Below are positions 19,952-30,190 of a stretch of 64,000 nucleotides of DNA, piece after piece. The notes below the pieces were generated by a model. It was not told the origin of the DNA and did not search any database. It saw only the letters and a program-made list of their open reading frames with translations. The translations under genes and the position numbers were made by a program. The stretch lies in assembly GCF_003987095.1 (NCBI RefSeq), contig NZ_PIQA01000001.1, positions 186,001-250,000 on the forward strand, given 5' to 3'. Within the stretch, counting starts at the first letter, position 1. Every line of letters starts with the position of its first letter. This DNA is from Idiomarina piscisalsi (GTDB lineage Bacteria; Pseudomonadota; Gammaproteobacteria; Enterobacterales; Alteromonadaceae).

Positions 19952-20872
19952 ATGGCCAATTATTTTTCATTAATTTTAACGGTAGTTACTATCGTATCGG
20001 GGCTGCTTTGGCTATACGATGCGAAGTTTTTAAAACCTAAACGTCAGGCAATAGTTGCTGAGGTTGAAAAAAAGACCACCAGCCCGCTGACAGAAGAGCA
20101 AGTAGAGCAGTTAGCACCGCAACCCAAGTTAATGGAGCTGGGGCAGTCGATATTCCCGGTTATTGCTTTGGTGTTGATCGTTAGAACAATATTGTATGAG
20201 CCATTTCAAATTCCGTCGGGCTCAATGATGCCAACGCTGCTACGCGGTGACTTTATACTGGTGCAAAAATTTGACTACGGTATTAAAGAGCCGCTGTTTC
20301 AAAATACCATTATTGAAACAACCGAGCCCAAACGCGGTGATATTGCTGTTTTCAAGTATCCGGTAGAGCCTAACATAGATTACATTAAACGTATTATTGG
20401 TTTGCCAGGTGATCGTATTGTTTATCGCAATAAAACCTTATACGTGCAGCCAGCGTGCGAAGAAGGGCGCAGAGACTGCCCTGAAATGGAAGTTATTAAA
20501 ACGCAACTGAAAGACGATGGCGCATACTTTTCTGGCTCTTCACCACTTAAAACCTATGAAGAAACCTTGGGCGATGTAAAGCATGACATTTTAGTTGACC
20601 CTAGAGTGGCGTCACGTCGTGCATTTTTCTATGACCAACCGGGTACTCAACGTGATGAGTGGGTTGTACCCCAAGGCCAGTATTTCGCTATGGGCGATAA
20701 CCGCGATAACTCACGAGACAGTCGCTACTGGGGGTTCGTCGATGAAGAACAGTTGGTCGGCAAAGCTGTATTCATTTGGATGAGCTTTGAAATGAACCGT
20801 GGACAAGATAGTTGGTTACCGTCGTGGGTACCAACAGGGATTCGATTTGAAAGGCTGGGGAGTATCGAGTGA
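19952..20872 (+). CDS. lepB: signal peptidase I
   Basis: 306 residues with two N-terminal membrane segments (about 3-22 and 67-82). The catalytic dyad is S91 ([10 protein letters not shown]) and K146 ([12 protein letters not shown]); the conserved [11 protein letters not shown] box is near the C-terminus. It removes signal peptides on the periplasmic side. Three bases after lepA; its TGA overlaps the GTG start of rnc. Confidence 0.96.
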   Translation: MANYFSLILTVVTIVSGLLWLYDAKFLKPKRQAIVAEVEKKTTSPLTEEQVEQLAPQPKLMELGQSIFPVIALVLIVRTILYEPFQIPSGSMMPTLLRGDFILVQKFDYGIKEPLFQNTIIETTEPKRGDIAVFKYPVEPNIDYIKRIIGLPGDRIVYRNKTLYVQPACEEGRRDCPEMEVIKTQLKDDGAYFSGSSPLKTYEETLGDVKHDILVDPRVASRRAFFYDQPGTQRDEWVVPQGQYFAMGDNRDNSRDSRYWGFVDEEQLVGKAVFIWMSFEMNRGQDSWLPSWVPTGIRFERLGSIE

Positions 20873-21558
20873 GTTTACCCAAACCACCGTTAACTGAACT
20901 AGAAAAAATAGTCGGACATCAATTTCAAAAACAAGATGTTTTGCGACAAGCTCTCACGCACCGTAGCGCCTCATCGACCCATAACGAACGCCTGGAATTT
21001 CTGGGCGATTCTATTTTAGGGCTGGTAATAGCTGAAGCTTTATTTAAGAAATTCCCGAAAGTCGCCGAAGGTGACCTAAGCCGTATGCGAGCCGCTATTG
21101 TTTGCGGCCGTTCGTTGGCGAAGCTGGGTAAAAAAATGGGGCTGGGTGACTTTTTGTCGTTAGGTCAGGGAGAGCTAAAAAGTGGCGGCTACCGTCGGGA
21201 ATCGATATTGGCGGATGCAGTAGAAGCCATTATCGGTGCCATTTACCTCGACAGTGACATGGACACAGTTAGACAAGTCATTTTGAAGTGGTTTGAACCA
21301 CAGCTCGATGACATTAAGCCGGGTGCCAGCCAGAAAGATCCCAAAACACGCCTGCAGGAATGGTTACAGGCAAGACAGCAACCGCTGCCAGAATACGATG
21401 TGATTGCTACACAAGGGCAGGCGCATAATCAACAATTTACAGTTCACTGTGTTATTGAAGGGCAACAAGAGCCATTCATAGGCAGTGGCACAAGCCGTCG
21501 TAAAGCTGAACAAGCTGCAGCGACCTCGGCATTAGAACATTTGCAGGAGCGTAAATGA
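20869..21558 (+). CDS. rnc: ribonuclease III
   Basis: 229 residues from a GTG start that overlaps the lepB stop by 4 bases. Catalytic signature [13 protein letters not shown], a second acidic site ([13 protein letters not shown]) and a C-terminal double-stranded-RNA-binding domain ending in [14 protein letters not shown]. It processes rRNA precursors and structured mRNAs. Overlaps era by 4 bases. Confidence 0.97.
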   Translation: MSLPKPPLTELEKIVGHQFQKQDVLRQALTHRSASSTHNERLEFLGDSILGLVIAEALFKKFPKVAEGDLSRMRAAIVCGRSLAKLGKKMGLGDFLSLGQGELKSGGYRRESILADAVEAIIGAIYLDSDMDTVRQVILKWFEPQLDDIKPGASQKDPKTRLQEWLQARQQPLPEYDVIATQGQAHNQQFTVHCVIEGQQEPFIGSGTSRRKAEQAAATSALEHLQERK

Positions 21559-22472
21559 CGCTTGATATAGAACTCGACGACAACAAACACAGCGGCTTTG
21601 TTGCTATTGTTGGGCGCCCAAACGTGGGTAAGTCGACGCTGATTAACCGTATACTCGGTCAGAAAATCAGCATTACCTCGAATAAACCACAAACAACACG
21701 CCACCGCATTCTGGGCGTAGACACCGACGGTGACTGCCAGGCTGTTTATGTTGACACGCCGGGTATGCATATTGAAGAGCCGCGGGCGATTAACCGAGTG
21801 ATGAACCAGACGGCATCTTCCGCGTTAAAAGACGTAGACTTGGTCTTATTTGTTGTTGATAGTTTGAAATGGCTGGAAGACGACAAAATGGTGCTTGAAA
21901 AAGTGCAGCGCAGCAAGGTACCGGTGGTCTTACTGGTCAATAAAGTCGATCAGGTTAAAAACAAAGAGAAGTTACTGCCGCATTTGCAGTGGTTGAGTAC
22001 ACAACACGACTTTGCAGAAATATTGCCGATATCGGCCACCCATGGTGACAACCTCGACGAACTGCGCAAAATTGTGCGTGGTCACTTACAGCCCGGTTTT
22101 CATTACTTTCCGGAAGACTATGTCACTGATCGTTCAGTGCGCTTTATGACCGCTGAAATTATACGTGAAAAGTTGATGCGTTTTACCGGTGATGAACTGC
22201 CTTATGAAACGACCGTTGAAATAGAACAGTTCGGTCACTCTGAAAAAGGTACGACGCATATACACGCACTTATTTTGGTTGAGCGCGAAGCACAGAAGCG
22301 AATGATCATCGGTAAGGGCGGTGAACGCTTGAAAACTATAGGAACAGAAGCTCGTCGCGACTTAGAGCGCTTGCTCGACAACAAAGTACTCCTTAAACTA
22401 TGGGTGAAAGTGAAGTCGGGTTGGTCTAATGACGAACGAGCCTTAAAAAGTTTAGGGTACCGCGAGGACTAA
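21555..22472 (+). CDS. era: GTPase Era
   Basis: 305 residues. G1 [10 protein letters not shown]3 DTPGM, G4 NKVD, and a C-terminal KH domain with [14 protein letters not shown]. Binds 16S rRNA and assists small-subunit maturation. Co-translated with rnc; recO follows 3 bases later. Confidence 0.97.
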   Translation: MTLDIELDDNKHSGFVAIVGRPNVGKSTLINRILGQKISITSNKPQTTRHRILGVDTDGDCQAVYVDTPGMHIEEPRAINRVMNQTASSALKDVDLVLFVVDSLKWLEDDKMVLEKVQRSKVPVVLLVNKVDQVKNKEKLLPHLQWLSTQHDFAEILPISATHGDNLDELRKIVRGHLQPGFHYFPEDYVTDRSVRFMTAEIIREKLMRFTGDELPYETTVEIEQFGHSEKGTTHIHALILVEREAQKRMIIGKGGERLKTIGTEARRDLERLLDNKVLLKLWVKVKSGWSNDERALKSLGYRED

Positions 22473-22475
22473 ATC

Positions 22476-23177
22476 GTGATTCAGCGAGCCTTAGTGTTGC
22501 ATCGCTGGGACTTTCAGGAAACCAGTCTGCTGCTGGACGTGTTCACAGAGCAAAACGGGCGCGTCCGACTCATTGCTAAGGGAGCCAAACGGCCTAAAAG
22601 TCCATGGCGTGGATTAGCTCAGCCTTTTGTACCAGTGAAAATAGAGTACAAAGGGCGCAGCGACTTAAAAACGCTGACACTACTTGAACAAGACACCCAA
22701 TCAGCCCATATAAGACTTATCGGCAACGCACTTTATAGCGGCTTCTACCTCAATGAATTGTTGCAGCGCCTGCTGCCGGCAGAAGCTGAAGCACAGGAAC
22801 TGTTCCAGCATTACTGGTCGGCGATAGCTGCGTTGTCCGAAGCGAAACATGTAGAACCAGCACTCAGACGCTTCGAATGGCAACTACTTGAACATTTGGG
22901 GGCAGCCTTTGACTGGTATCATGATGCTGACACTGGACTACCGCTAAAAGAGCTTGAGTACTGTTACTTTGTGCCTGATCATGGGTTAGTATCGACACCC
23001 CGACATAAAGACGACAAAGCTTACCCAGTCAGTGATATTGAACGAATAGCAGACTGGGATATAAGTGATGAACACCGCTTAAAACAGTTAAAGTGGATAA
23101 TGCGCGAGGCGCTTCACGTGTATTTGGGTGACAAACCGCTGCGCAGCCGTGAACTGTTTCAGCAAAGAAGGAAGTAA
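22476..23177 (+). CDS. recO: DNA repair protein RecO
   Basis: 233 residues from a GTG start three bases after era. N-terminal OB fold ([33 protein letters not shown]) and a helical C-terminal domain. RecO loads RecA onto SSB-coated single-stranded DNA with RecR. The zinc cysteines found in some homologues are not evident, which is normal for this group. Confidence 0.94.
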   Translation: MIQRALVLHRWDFQETSLLLDVFTEQNGRVRLIAKGAKRPKSPWRGLAQPFVPVKIEYKGRSDLKTLTLLEQDTQSAHIRLIGNALYSGFYLNELLQRLLPAEAEAQELFQHYWSAIAALSEAKHVEPALRRFEWQLLEHLGAAFDWYHDADTGLPLKELEYCYFVPDHGLVSTPRHKDDKAYPVSDIERIADWDISDEHRLKQLKWIMREALHVYLGDKPLRSRELFQQRRK

Positions 23178-23179
23178 CC

Positions 23180-23908
23180 ATGAGAGAATTACGCTTAGGG
23201 GTAAACATTGACCACGTCGCAACACTTCGAAATGCGCGTGGCGTACGTTACCCAGACCCGGTAGCTGCGGCCAGCATTGCTGAACGTGCAGGAGCTGACG
23301 GTATCACCATTCATTTGCGTGAAGACCGTCGGCACATTACCGATCGCGACGTGGCGATGCTGAAGCAAACTCTGAACGTGCCAATGAATTTAGAAATGGC
23401 CGTGACCGATGAAATGATCGACATTGCAGTAAAAACACAGCCAACGTTCAGTTGCCTGGTACCGGAAAAGCGTGAAGAGCTGACCACTGAAGGCGGTCTA
23501 GATGTTGCTGGACAAGTTGAAAACATTGCCAATGCGACCAAGCGTTTAACGGATGCAGGCATTCAGGTGTCGCTATTTATTGATGCTGATCACAAGCAAA
23601 TTGATGCAGCAAAAGAAGCCGGAGCTCCTATAATTGAATTGCATACAGGCCAATACGCTGAAGCTGACACTGAAGAAGAACAGAAAAAAGAATTGGCCCG
23701 CTTAATGGAAGCGGCGGAGTACGCGCACTCTATTGGTTTACAGGTTAATGCGGGTCATGGCCTTCACTACCACAACACATTAGACGTTGCGCAAATTCCG
23801 CAAATGGTCGAACTGAATATTGGTCACTCTATTATTGCCCGGGCAGTTTTAGATGGTCTGGATAAAGCTGTCCGCGATATGCGGGAAATACTTGATAAGG
23901 CAAGATAA
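23180..23908 (+). CDS. pdxJ: pyridoxine 5'-phosphate synthase
   Basis: 242 residues. TIM-barrel enzyme with the family opening [16 protein letters not shown] and C-terminal [15 protein letters not shown]. Condenses 1-deoxyxylulose 5-phosphate with aminoacetone 3-phosphate in vitamin B6 synthesis. Its stop overlaps the acpS start by one base. Confidence 0.96.
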   Translation: MRELRLGVNIDHVATLRNARGVRYPDPVAAASIAERAGADGITIHLREDRRHITDRDVAMLKQTLNVPMNLEMAVTDEMIDIAVKTQPTFSCLVPEKREELTTEGGLDVAGQVENIANATKRLTDAGIQVSLFIDADHKQIDAAKEAGAPIIELHTGQYAEADTEEEQKKELARLMEAAEYAHSIGLQVNAGHGLHYHNTLDVAQIPQMVELNIGHSIIARAVLDGLDKAVRDMREILDKAR

Positions 23909-24288
23909 TGGCAATAGTAGGACTGGGTACGGATATTATTGAAATGTCCCGTATCGAGAAGTCGTTAGCGCGTGGCGACAGCTTAACTAAGCGTGTGCTG
24001 ACGCCAAAAGAGCAGGAAGAAATGAGCGCATCGGTTGACGAAGCTGCGTATTTGGCGAAGCGATTTGCCGCTAAAGAAGCTTGTGCTAAAGCGTTTGGGC
24101 GTGGTATTTCTGCCGGATTGTCGTTTCAGCATATGCAGGTTGTCCATGACGACTATGGAAAGCCCAGCTGGCACTTTACCGATACCGCTGCCCAGTGGAT
24201 TAAAGAAATGGGTGTTGTTGCCAGCCATTTATCCATCAGTGACGAAAAGCATTACGCCGTGGCAACGGTTATTTTAGAGTCTGAATAA
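23908..24288 (+). CDS. acpS: holo-[acyl-carrier-protein] synthase
   Basis: 126 residues. Motifs GLGTDIIEMSRI and AKRFAAKEACAKAFGRGI give the Mg-binding Asp and Glu. It transfers 4'-phosphopantetheine to ACP. Last gene of the lepA run; pdxJ-acpS coupling is widespread. Confidence 0.96.
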   Translation: MAIVGLGTDIIEMSRIEKSLARGDSLTKRVLTPKEQEEMSASVDEAAYLAKRFAAKEACAKAFGRGISAGLSFQHMQVVHDDYGKPSWHFTDTAAQWIKEMGVVASHLSISDEKHYAVATVILESE

Positions 24289-24309
24289 AATAGGTTAAAC
24301 ACAACCAAA

Positions 24310-25683
24310 ATGGCGCAATTTTTTAAGCCGCAAAAGCGTGGCAAAGCCGTTAGTAAAACTCTCAAAGCTCAAGTCTCTGGGCTTGATCATCAGGCGCGAG
24401 CGGTTGTTCGTGGCTCTGATAAACAAGCGGGTCGAAAGCCTCAAACACGTTTCATTATTGGTGCGTTACCCGGCGAGGTCATTCAGTACAAAACCATCGG
24501 CAAACACAGTGGTACGCTTGAACGCATTCTGGAGCCAAGCACTGATCGTCGTGATGCTCCCTGCAAATATTATGAGCAATGCGGTGGTTGCGACTTTCAG
24601 CATGTCGATGAAAGCTACCAACAGCGCCACAAACAGCAAGTGGTGGAAGAGCTGTTCCAGAAGTTCGGTGTGTTTGACGCTGCGACTGAAAGCTTGCCCT
24701 GGCAGGCACCATTAGTCAGTGAGCCGACTCGATATCGTCGGCGTGTCCGCCTGGCCACCCGCTGGCTCGGTAAAGAACAAAAATTACTTATTGGTTTTCG
24801 GGAAGCGCAAAGTCATCAGATTGTGCCAGTTGAAGACTGCTTAGTGGCTGAAGAAAGCTTATTGCAAGCGGTGAATAGGCTGTATCCAGTGCTAAACACC
24901 TCAAGTATTGCGACTAAGCTGGGGCATTTAGAAGCCATTCACACCAATAAGCCAGTTATTTTACTGCGTATAACGGACAGCTTGCCAAAGGACGCTATAC
25001 AGTCACTTGAGAAGTGGCAGGCAGAGCAGAATATCGATATTTGGCTGCAAAGCGACAATGAATTAACACCTCTGAACAACGCAAGTTTACCTTTTGATAC
25101 GTCCATAGACGGTGACAAGCCTTACTTTCAACCCGGAGATTTTTTACAGGTTAATGGCAGTATTAATGAACGTATGGTGCAGCAGGCTATAGACTGGCTT
25201 GCGCCGGAAAAAACGCAACGCGTGTACGACTTTTTCGCAGGTATTGGTAACTTCAGCATCCCGTTAGCGCGTCGAGCCAAGTCGGTACTGGCAGTGGAAG
25301 GTGTGTATCGCATGGCGGAACAAACGCGCAATAACGCTGAAACCAATAGTCTTACTAACTTGAGTTCCTTAGCGGCTGAACTAAATGATATTACCGCGTC
25401 TGAATTAGGTGAACCGGCTGACTTATGGTGTTTAGACCCGGCTCGGCCCGGAGCAGAAGGGGTGATGACGTTACTTAAAAAGCTCAAACCCGAGCAACGA
25501 CCTAAGCGAATTGTGTACGTTTCTTGCGCGCCGGATACACTCGCGCGAGACGTTGCTACTATTGTTGGTCTAAAAAGCAACAAAAAGGCCTCCGACTACC
25601 GTATTAGCAAGCTCTGCACAGTTGACATGTTCCCGCAAACGCATCACATTGAAACCATGGTTTGTCTGGAGCGAGCGTCGTAA
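24310..25683 (+). CDS. rlmD: 23S rRNA (uracil-1939-C5)-methyltransferase RlmD
   Basis: 457 residues. N-terminal TRAM domain (SGLDHQARAVVRGSDK), four Fe-S cysteines (CKYYEQCGGCDFQH plus Cys in VPVEDCLVA), SAM motif YDFFAGIGNFSIPLA and catalytic Cys in YVSCAPDTLARD. Also called RumA. Precedes relA as in E. coli. Confidence 0.95.
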   Translation: MAQFFKPQKRGKAVSKTLKAQVSGLDHQARAVVRGSDKQAGRKPQTRFIIGALPGEVIQYKTIGKHSGTLERILEPSTDRRDAPCKYYEQCGGCDFQHVDESYQQRHKQQVVEELFQKFGVFDAATESLPWQAPLVSEPTRYRRRVRLATRWLGKEQKLLIGFREAQSHQIVPVEDCLVAEESLLQAVNRLYPVLNTSSIATKLGHLEAIHTNKPVILLRITDSLPKDAIQSLEKWQAEQNIDIWLQSDNELTPLNNASLPFDTSIDGDKPYFQPGDFLQVNGSINERMVQQAIDWLAPEKTQRVYDFFAGIGNFSIPLARRAKSVLAVEGVYRMAEQTRNNAETNSLTNLSSLAAELNDITASELGEPADLWCLDPARPGAEGVMTLLKKLKPEQRPKRIVYVSCAPDTLARDVATIVGLKSNKKASDYRISKLCTVDMFPQTHHIETMVCLERAS

Positions 25684-25686
25684 GTC

Positions 25687-27864
25687 ATGGTCCATGTACG
25701 CAGTACCCACGTGGATGATCCCAAGTACAAAGACAGCGAACAGCATTGGCTGAACGCTGTGAGTGATCCTGAGCCACTGGAAACTACCTTAGAGCAGCTA
25801 AAACAACAATTTCCAAAAGAAGAAGCCGCACTGCTAAAAGGCCAGGAAATGGTAGAGATTCTGGCGCCACTGAAGCTTGACGCAGAGTCGCTACTGGCGG
25901 CTTTGTACGTACCACTGCTGGAAGCTGGCAAGCTCGACCTAGACAAGCTCACCGGCCAGCAGTCAAAAACGCTCATTGTACTGTTGCGTAACGTACAGCA
26001 AATGCAGAGCATTAGTGACTTACAACATTTTCAGCACGGCCAGCCTGATGGTACTCAAATAGACAATGTACGACGTATGTTGCTGTCTATGGTGGAAGAC
26101 GTGCGTGCGGTGCTCATTAAGCTTGCAGAACGCATTTGTTACTTACGCGAAGTGAAAAACGCCGACGAAGAGACACGAGTCTTAGCAGCCAAAGAGTGTT
26201 CGGAAATATACGCGCCTTTAGCCAACCGTTTAGGCATAGGTCAGCTTAAATGGGAGCTGGAAGACATAGCTTTCCGGTATTTGCACCCGAATACCTACAA
26301 AACCATTGCCAAACGCTTGCATGAGCGTCGCATAGACCGAGAGCAATACATAGAGAATTTTGTTGCTGACTTGCAAAACGCGTTGGACGAGCAGCAAATA
26401 CAGGCCGAAGTTTATGGCCGACCCAAACATATTTACTCTATTTGGCGCAAAATGCAGAAAAAACATCTGCAGTTTGAGCAACTGTTCGACATACGTGCAG
26501 TTCGTATACTCACGCACAATCTAAAAGATTGTTATGCCGCGCTGGGCGTCGTGCATTCGCGCTGGCGGCATATTGCGTCTGAGTTCGACGACTATATAGC
26601 CACGCCCAAGCCGAATGGCTATCAGTCAATTCATACGGTAGTGGTCGGGCCCGAAGACAAAAGTGTCGAAATTCAAATTCGCTCGCATGATATGCATGAT
26701 GACGCTGAGTTGGGTGTCGCCGCACACTGGATGTACAAAGAAGGTCCGGCAACCGGCAAACGTCACGGTTTTGAGGATAAAATTGCCTGGCTGCGTAAGC
26801 TGCTGGCCTGGCATGAAGACATGGCTGGTAGCGAAGGTTTGGTCGATGAAATTCGTTCGCAGGTCTTTGAGGACCGGGTGTATGTGTTTACGCCGAAAGG
26901 TGAGGTTATGGACTTACCTATGGGCTCAACGCCGCTCGACTTTGCGTATTACATTCATAGTCAGGTTGGACATAAGTGCATTGGCGCCAAAATTGATGGC
27001 CGCATTGTGCCTTTTACCTATCAGTTGCAAAATGGCGATCGCGTTGAAATCCTGACTCAGAAAAACGCACAACCACGGCGCGACTGGCTGAACCCGCAGC
27101 TGGGCTATTTACACTCCTCGCGGGCAAGAGCCAAGGTTCATACCTACTTTAAAAAAGAAGACCGGGATAAAAACCTACACGCGGGCAAAGAGCTGTTGGA
27201 AAACGAGCTACAGAAGTACGGCATTCCGCTCAATAAAGCCACTGACGTGTTAGGGCGCTTTAATGTCAGTAATCTAGACGACCTATTAGCTGCCATTGGT
27301 GCGGGCGATGTGCGTTTGCATCAGGTTGTTAACCAGCTCAAGCCGGAAACAACCGAAGCTGAAAAAGTTGAGCAAATTAAGAAGCGCACAAAAGTCACCA
27401 AGCGCAAAGTAGGTAGCACGTCGGAAGTGGTTATTGAAGGTATTGGTAACCTCATGATGCAATTTGCGAAGTGCTGCGAGCCATTACCGGGCGAGCCAAT
27501 ACGAGGCTTTATTACGCAAGGGCGTGGTGTTTCGGTACACAGACGTGATTGTGAGCAGTTAGCGCATTTGCTGAGTCAGCATCCGGAGCGGGGCATTGAA
27601 GTCAGTTGGTCCCGTCAGACGCATCAGGACTATCGAGCAGAGCTACGCATTTCAGCGTTAGACCGAGGTGGATTGCTGCATGACATTACCAGCGTGTTGG
27701 CGAATGAGAAAGCTGCCGTCATGCAAATGGACAGTGATGCTGACCGCCAGTCTCAAACCGCCACAGTAGTATTGGCTTTGGCCGTCAAAGATAACGAGAG
27801 CCTGCAGCGTATTAGTCAGCGCTTGCGGCAAATTAATGGTGTTGAACAGGTACAACGGGTGTAA
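25687..27864 (+). CDS. relA: GTP pyrophosphokinase (ppGpp synthetase I)
   Basis: 725 residues. Degenerate HD region (about 60-190) lacking the HD pair of SpoT, which suggests synthetase-only activity; synthetase domain with DIRAVRI and TPKPNGYQSIHT; TGS domain (VYVFTPKGEVMDLPMGST); zinc-finger-like Cys region (FAKCCEPLPGEPIRGF); C-terminal ACT domain. Ribosome-bound enzyme of the stringent response. Encoded 3 bases after rlmD; mazG follows. Confidence 0.96.
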   Translation: MVHVRSTHVDDPKYKDSEQHWLNAVSDPEPLETTLEQLKQQFPKEEAALLKGQEMVEILAPLKLDAESLLAALYVPLLEAGKLDLDKLTGQQSKTLIVLLRNVQQMQSISDLQHFQHGQPDGTQIDNVRRMLLSMVEDVRAVLIKLAERICYLREVKNADEETRVLAAKECSEIYAPLANRLGIGQLKWELEDIAFRYLHPNTYKTIAKRLHERRIDREQYIENFVADLQNALDEQQIQAEVYGRPKHIYSIWRKMQKKHLQFEQLFDIRAVRILTHNLKDCYAALGVVHSRWRHIASEFDDYIATPKPNGYQSIHTVVVGPEDKSVEIQIRSHDMHDDAELGVAAHWMYKEGPATGKRHGFEDKIAWLRKLLAWHEDMAGSEGLVDEIRSQVFEDRVYVFTPKGEVMDLPMGSTPLDFAYYIHSQVGHKCIGAKIDGRIVPFTYQLQNGDRVEILTQKNAQPRRDWLNPQLGYLHSSRARAKVHTYFKKEDRDKNLHAGKELLENELQKYGIPLNKATDVLGRFNVSNLDDLLAAIGAGDVRLHQVVNQLKPETTEAEKVEQIKKRTKVTKRKVGSTSEVVIEGIGNLMMQFAKCCEPLPGEPIRGFITQGRGVSVHRRDCEQLAHLLSQHPERGIEVSWSRQTHQDYRAELRISALDRGGLLHDITSVLANEKAAVMQMDSDADRQSQTATVVLALAVKDNESLQRISQRLRQINGVEQVQRV

Positions 27865-27883
27865 GCCCTAAAGGGTTTTATAA

Positions 27884-28669
27884 ATGACGAGTGAATTTAA
27901 TGGTGTTGCCGAGTTAACCGAAGTCATGCGTCGTTTGCGCGACCCCGAGGGTGGTTGCCCCTGGGACTTAAAGCAAAACTTTGAGTCACTGCTGCCTTAC
28001 ACCATAGAAGAAACCTACGAGGTGGTTGACGCGATTCAATCGGGTGATATGGCCGCGATAAAGGACGAGCTCGGTGACTTGCTGTTCCAGGTGGTGTTTT
28101 ATGCACAGCTGGCGAAAGAGCAGGGCGACTTTGTGTTTGACGACATTGCCGCGCATACTGCCAATAAGTTGATTAGCCGTCACCCTCATGTATTTGGCAG
28201 TGATGCTGAACGCAACTTGTCCGATGCCGAAATTAAAGCTCAGTGGGAACAGATAAAGCAGCAAGAGCGTACTGAAAAAAATGCCCGTGGCTCTGTATTT
28301 GACGATATACCTAGTCAGTTGCCGAGCATTTTAAAAGCCTCCAAACTGCAAAAGCGTGCGGCCTCCGTCGGTTTCGACTGGCCAGAAGCTGAACCGGTAT
28401 ACGACAAAATTGAAGAAGAAATACAAGAAGTAAAAGAAGCAACAGACCAAGAGCACATTGAAGAAGAAATTGGCGACTTACTGTTCGCTGTTGTTAACCT
28501 CGCACGCCACAAACAAGTGAACCCTGAAGCTGCGCTGCAACGAGCCAACGAAAAATTCAAAAGCCGTTTCCAAAACATAGAGCAACGCCTAAGCGAACAG
28601 GACAAACATCCTACTGATTGCAATTTGGATGAGCTAGAAGCTTTGTGGCAACAAGCTAAGAAGGTGTAA
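27884..28669 (+). CDS. mazG: nucleoside triphosphate pyrophosphohydrolase MazG
   Basis: 261 residues with two tandem MazG domains. The first has GGCPWDLKQNFESL and EETYEVVDAI (the EExxE metal motif is followed by DELGDLLFQVVFYAQ); the second has EEEIGDLLFAVVNLARH. Hydrolyses NTPs to NMP and PPi. It follows relA as in E. coli, but no mazEF lies between them. The stop codon is part of the -35 element proposed for the next gene. Confidence 0.95.
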   Translation: MTSEFNGVAELTEVMRRLRDPEGGCPWDLKQNFESLLPYTIEETYEVVDAIQSGDMAAIKDELGDLLFQVVFYAQLAKEQGDFVFDDIAAHTANKLISRHPHVFGSDAERNLSDAEIKAQWEQIKQQERTEKNARGSVFDDIPSQLPSILKASKLQKRAASVGFDWPEAEPVYDKIEEEIQEVKEATDQEHIEEEIGDLLFAVVNLARHKQVNPEAALQRANEKFKSRFQNIEQRLSEQDKHPTDCNLDELEALWQQAKKV

Positions 28670-28693
28670 ATTTTAATCAAAACCTGCCGATAA
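28667..28693 (+). promoter_or_regulatory. near-consensus sigma-28 (FliA) promoter
   Basis: TAAATTTT (28667-28674), an 11-base spacer, and GCCGATAA (28686-28693). The FliA consensus is TAAAGTTT-N11-GCCGATAA, so 15 of 16 positions and the spacer agree. The -35 begins in the mazG stop codon. Transcription would start about 50 bases before the DUF5610 gene. Confidence 0.75.
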
Positions 28694-28749
28694 TAGAGTT
28701 ACGGACTATACTGAAAGTCAGTGATAGCCGATTTTGCAGGAGCACCATC

Positions 28750-29364
28750 ATGCCTATTAATCCAACCAGTTTCGCAACAGGCTCTGGCAAGCCTAATTCT
28801 AATAGCGTAAGAGCTGAATCTAACGCCGATAACCGTGATGTTAAAGACGCAAAAACAGAGTCGAAGAAGGCATATAATGCCGCTATTCTCGCCGCGCATG
28901 AAAAGGTCTCATTAAATAGTAACAATGAGTCATTAAGCTTGCTGTACAAGACCGCACTCGAAGGCATTAATGCTGAGCTTGAGCCTGTCATGGGTAAGAA
29001 CGCAGCGAAGAAAATCTATGAGTCTGGCGTCGACACTTCTCCTAGCGCCACGGCCGATCGCATTGTTTCCTTTGCGACCAACTTTTATAGCCGCTACAAA
29101 GAATTAAATCCAGGCGATTCAGAAGAAGAGACGCTGAATAACTTTCTGGAGCTTATAAAAGGCGGTATCGACAAGGGCTTTAAAGATGCTGTTACTATTC
29201 TTCAAGGCTTACAGGTTTACGAAGGTAAAGTGGAAAGCGATGCGGATGAAACTTATAAGCTGATAGAGCAGGGCCTTGAGAGTTTTCGTGAGCGAGTACT
29301 TGAAGAAGCGAAGAAACAAGGCGATTCTGATGGTGAAGCTGAGCGCGTACCTGAAGGAGACTAG
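28750..29364 (+). CDS. DUF5610 domain-containing protein
   Basis: 204 residues, hydrophilic, no signal peptide or membrane segment. The N-terminal 45 residues are Asn/Ser-rich and look disordered; the middle (ATADRIVSFATNFYSRYKE, FLELIKGGIDKGFKDAVTIL, ESDADETYKLIEQGLESF) matches DUF5610 as I recall it. The C-terminus is acidic. Function is unknown. GCAGGAG precedes ATG 28750. The gene is monocistronic and sits behind a FliA-type promoter, which suggests a place in the late flagellar regulon (inference). Confidence 0.85.
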   Translation: MPINPTSFATGSGKPNSNSVRAESNADNRDVKDAKTESKKAYNAAILAAHEKVSLNSNNESLSLLYKTALEGINAELEPVMGKNAAKKIYESGVDTSPSATADRIVSFATNFYSRYKELNPGDSEEETLNNFLELIKGGIDKGFKDAVTILQGLQVYEGKVESDADETYKLIEQGLESFRERVLEEAKKQGDSDGEAERVPEGD

Positions 29365-29398
29365 AGTTGGCGAGATCAGTTAACTGGAACATAAAGAG

Positions 29399-29426
29399 TT
29401 GCGCACTGTAGAAGCAGTGTTATAGT
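29399..29426 (+). promoter_or_regulatory. promoter and operator of the first toxin-antitoxin pair
   Basis: TTGCGC (29399-29404), 16-base spacer, TATAGT (29421-29426). The spacer holds the inverted repeat CACTG-TAGAAG-CAGTG (29404-29419), well placed for autorepression by the antitoxin. Confidence 0.5.
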
Positions 29427-29463
29427 TACCAACAGTCTTTAAAAAGTCTTTTTGAGGCCTTTT

Positions 29464-29682
29464 GTGAAAACTGAAACGGTTACTTATCTAAAAGAAAACG
29501 CTAATTCTCTTGAGCTCAATGAAGAGTTGCTTGTTACCAAAAAGGGCAAACCTGCGTACGTGGTTCAGTCTTTTTCCGATTATGAGTTTCAACAAGAAAC
29601 TCTAGCACTTTTGAAGCTTCTCAAGCTATCCGAAAAGTCGTTGGATGACGAAAGGTTGAGCTTTGATGAAGCATTCGAGTGA
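29464..29682 (+). CDS. Phd/YefM-type antitoxin
   Basis: 72 residues from GTG 29464 (MKTETVTYLKENANSLEL); an upstream TTG at 29452 would add four residues. The layout is Phd/YefM-like: N-terminal strand-helix region with LLVTKKGKPAYVVQSFSDYE, then an acidic flexible C-terminus (LDDERLSFDEAFE) that would wrap the toxin. The toxin start overlaps its 3' end by 17 bases. The antitoxin is intact although the toxin is broken. Confidence 0.8.
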   Translation: MKTETVTYLKENANSLELNEELLVTKKGKPAYVVQSFSDYEFQQETLALLKLLKLSEKSLDDERLSFDEAFE

Positions 29683-30017
29683 GTTTTATAGAGTAGAAGC
29701 CTCTCGTGTTTTTAAGTTGTCTACCAGACGCTTCCGTAGTTTCATAGAACACAATTATTCAGAGTCGATTGCTGATAATGTGATCACCAACATAAAAAAC
29801 AGGATTAAAGAACAACTGCCAATTAACCCTAAAATAGGCCCCATTAGCGAGTGGCTTCTTAGTCTTGGGATCGCTGAATAGGCAGTGGTTGGTTGATGAC
29901 TATAACCTTGTATTTTATAAAGTTGATGAAGCTAATCAAAAAGTCGAACTCTTGTTATTGATGTCGACTAAGCAAAATATCCGGAAGCTGCTCTTCGAAG
30001 TAAACCTTTTGATTTAG
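29666..30017 (+). pseudogene. decayed RelE/ParE-type toxin
   Basis: From ATG 29666 (MKHSSEFYRVEASRVFKLS) a toxin-like frame runs to TAG at 29879-29881. In another frame the sequence resumes as RQWLVDDYNLVFYKVDEA and VELLLLMSTKQN up to 30017, which is the missing C-terminal half of a ParE/RelE fold. One lost base near 29877-29880 explains the break. A third frame then reads YPEAALRSKPFDLDSYKQL to 30100, so a second shift near 29977 is possible. Either this is a dead toxin or the sequence has errors. The antitoxin upstream is intact. Confidence 0.75.
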
Positions 30018-30118
30018 ATAGTTATAAACAATTAGCTAGCCACGCTTTACCGCTCCTACCGCCACTTAGTTGCTTTTCTCGATTAAAGAAATTATCGTAG
30101 TTAACGTTTTTATAACGA

Positions 30119-30149
30119 CTCGCTTAGCGCTTCTCGGGTGCTGAGCGAG
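30119..30149. repeat. inverted repeat, 10-bp stem
   Basis: CTCGCTTAGC (30119-30128) pairs with GCTGAGCGAG (30140-30149) with one G-T pair and an 11-base loop. No T run follows, so it is not a standard terminator. It separates the toxin remnant from the membrane-protein cluster. Confidence 0.5.
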
Positions 30150-30190
30150 GCTACCTCATACAGCACGTTCGAGGGTAACCGGAGGAAGTG

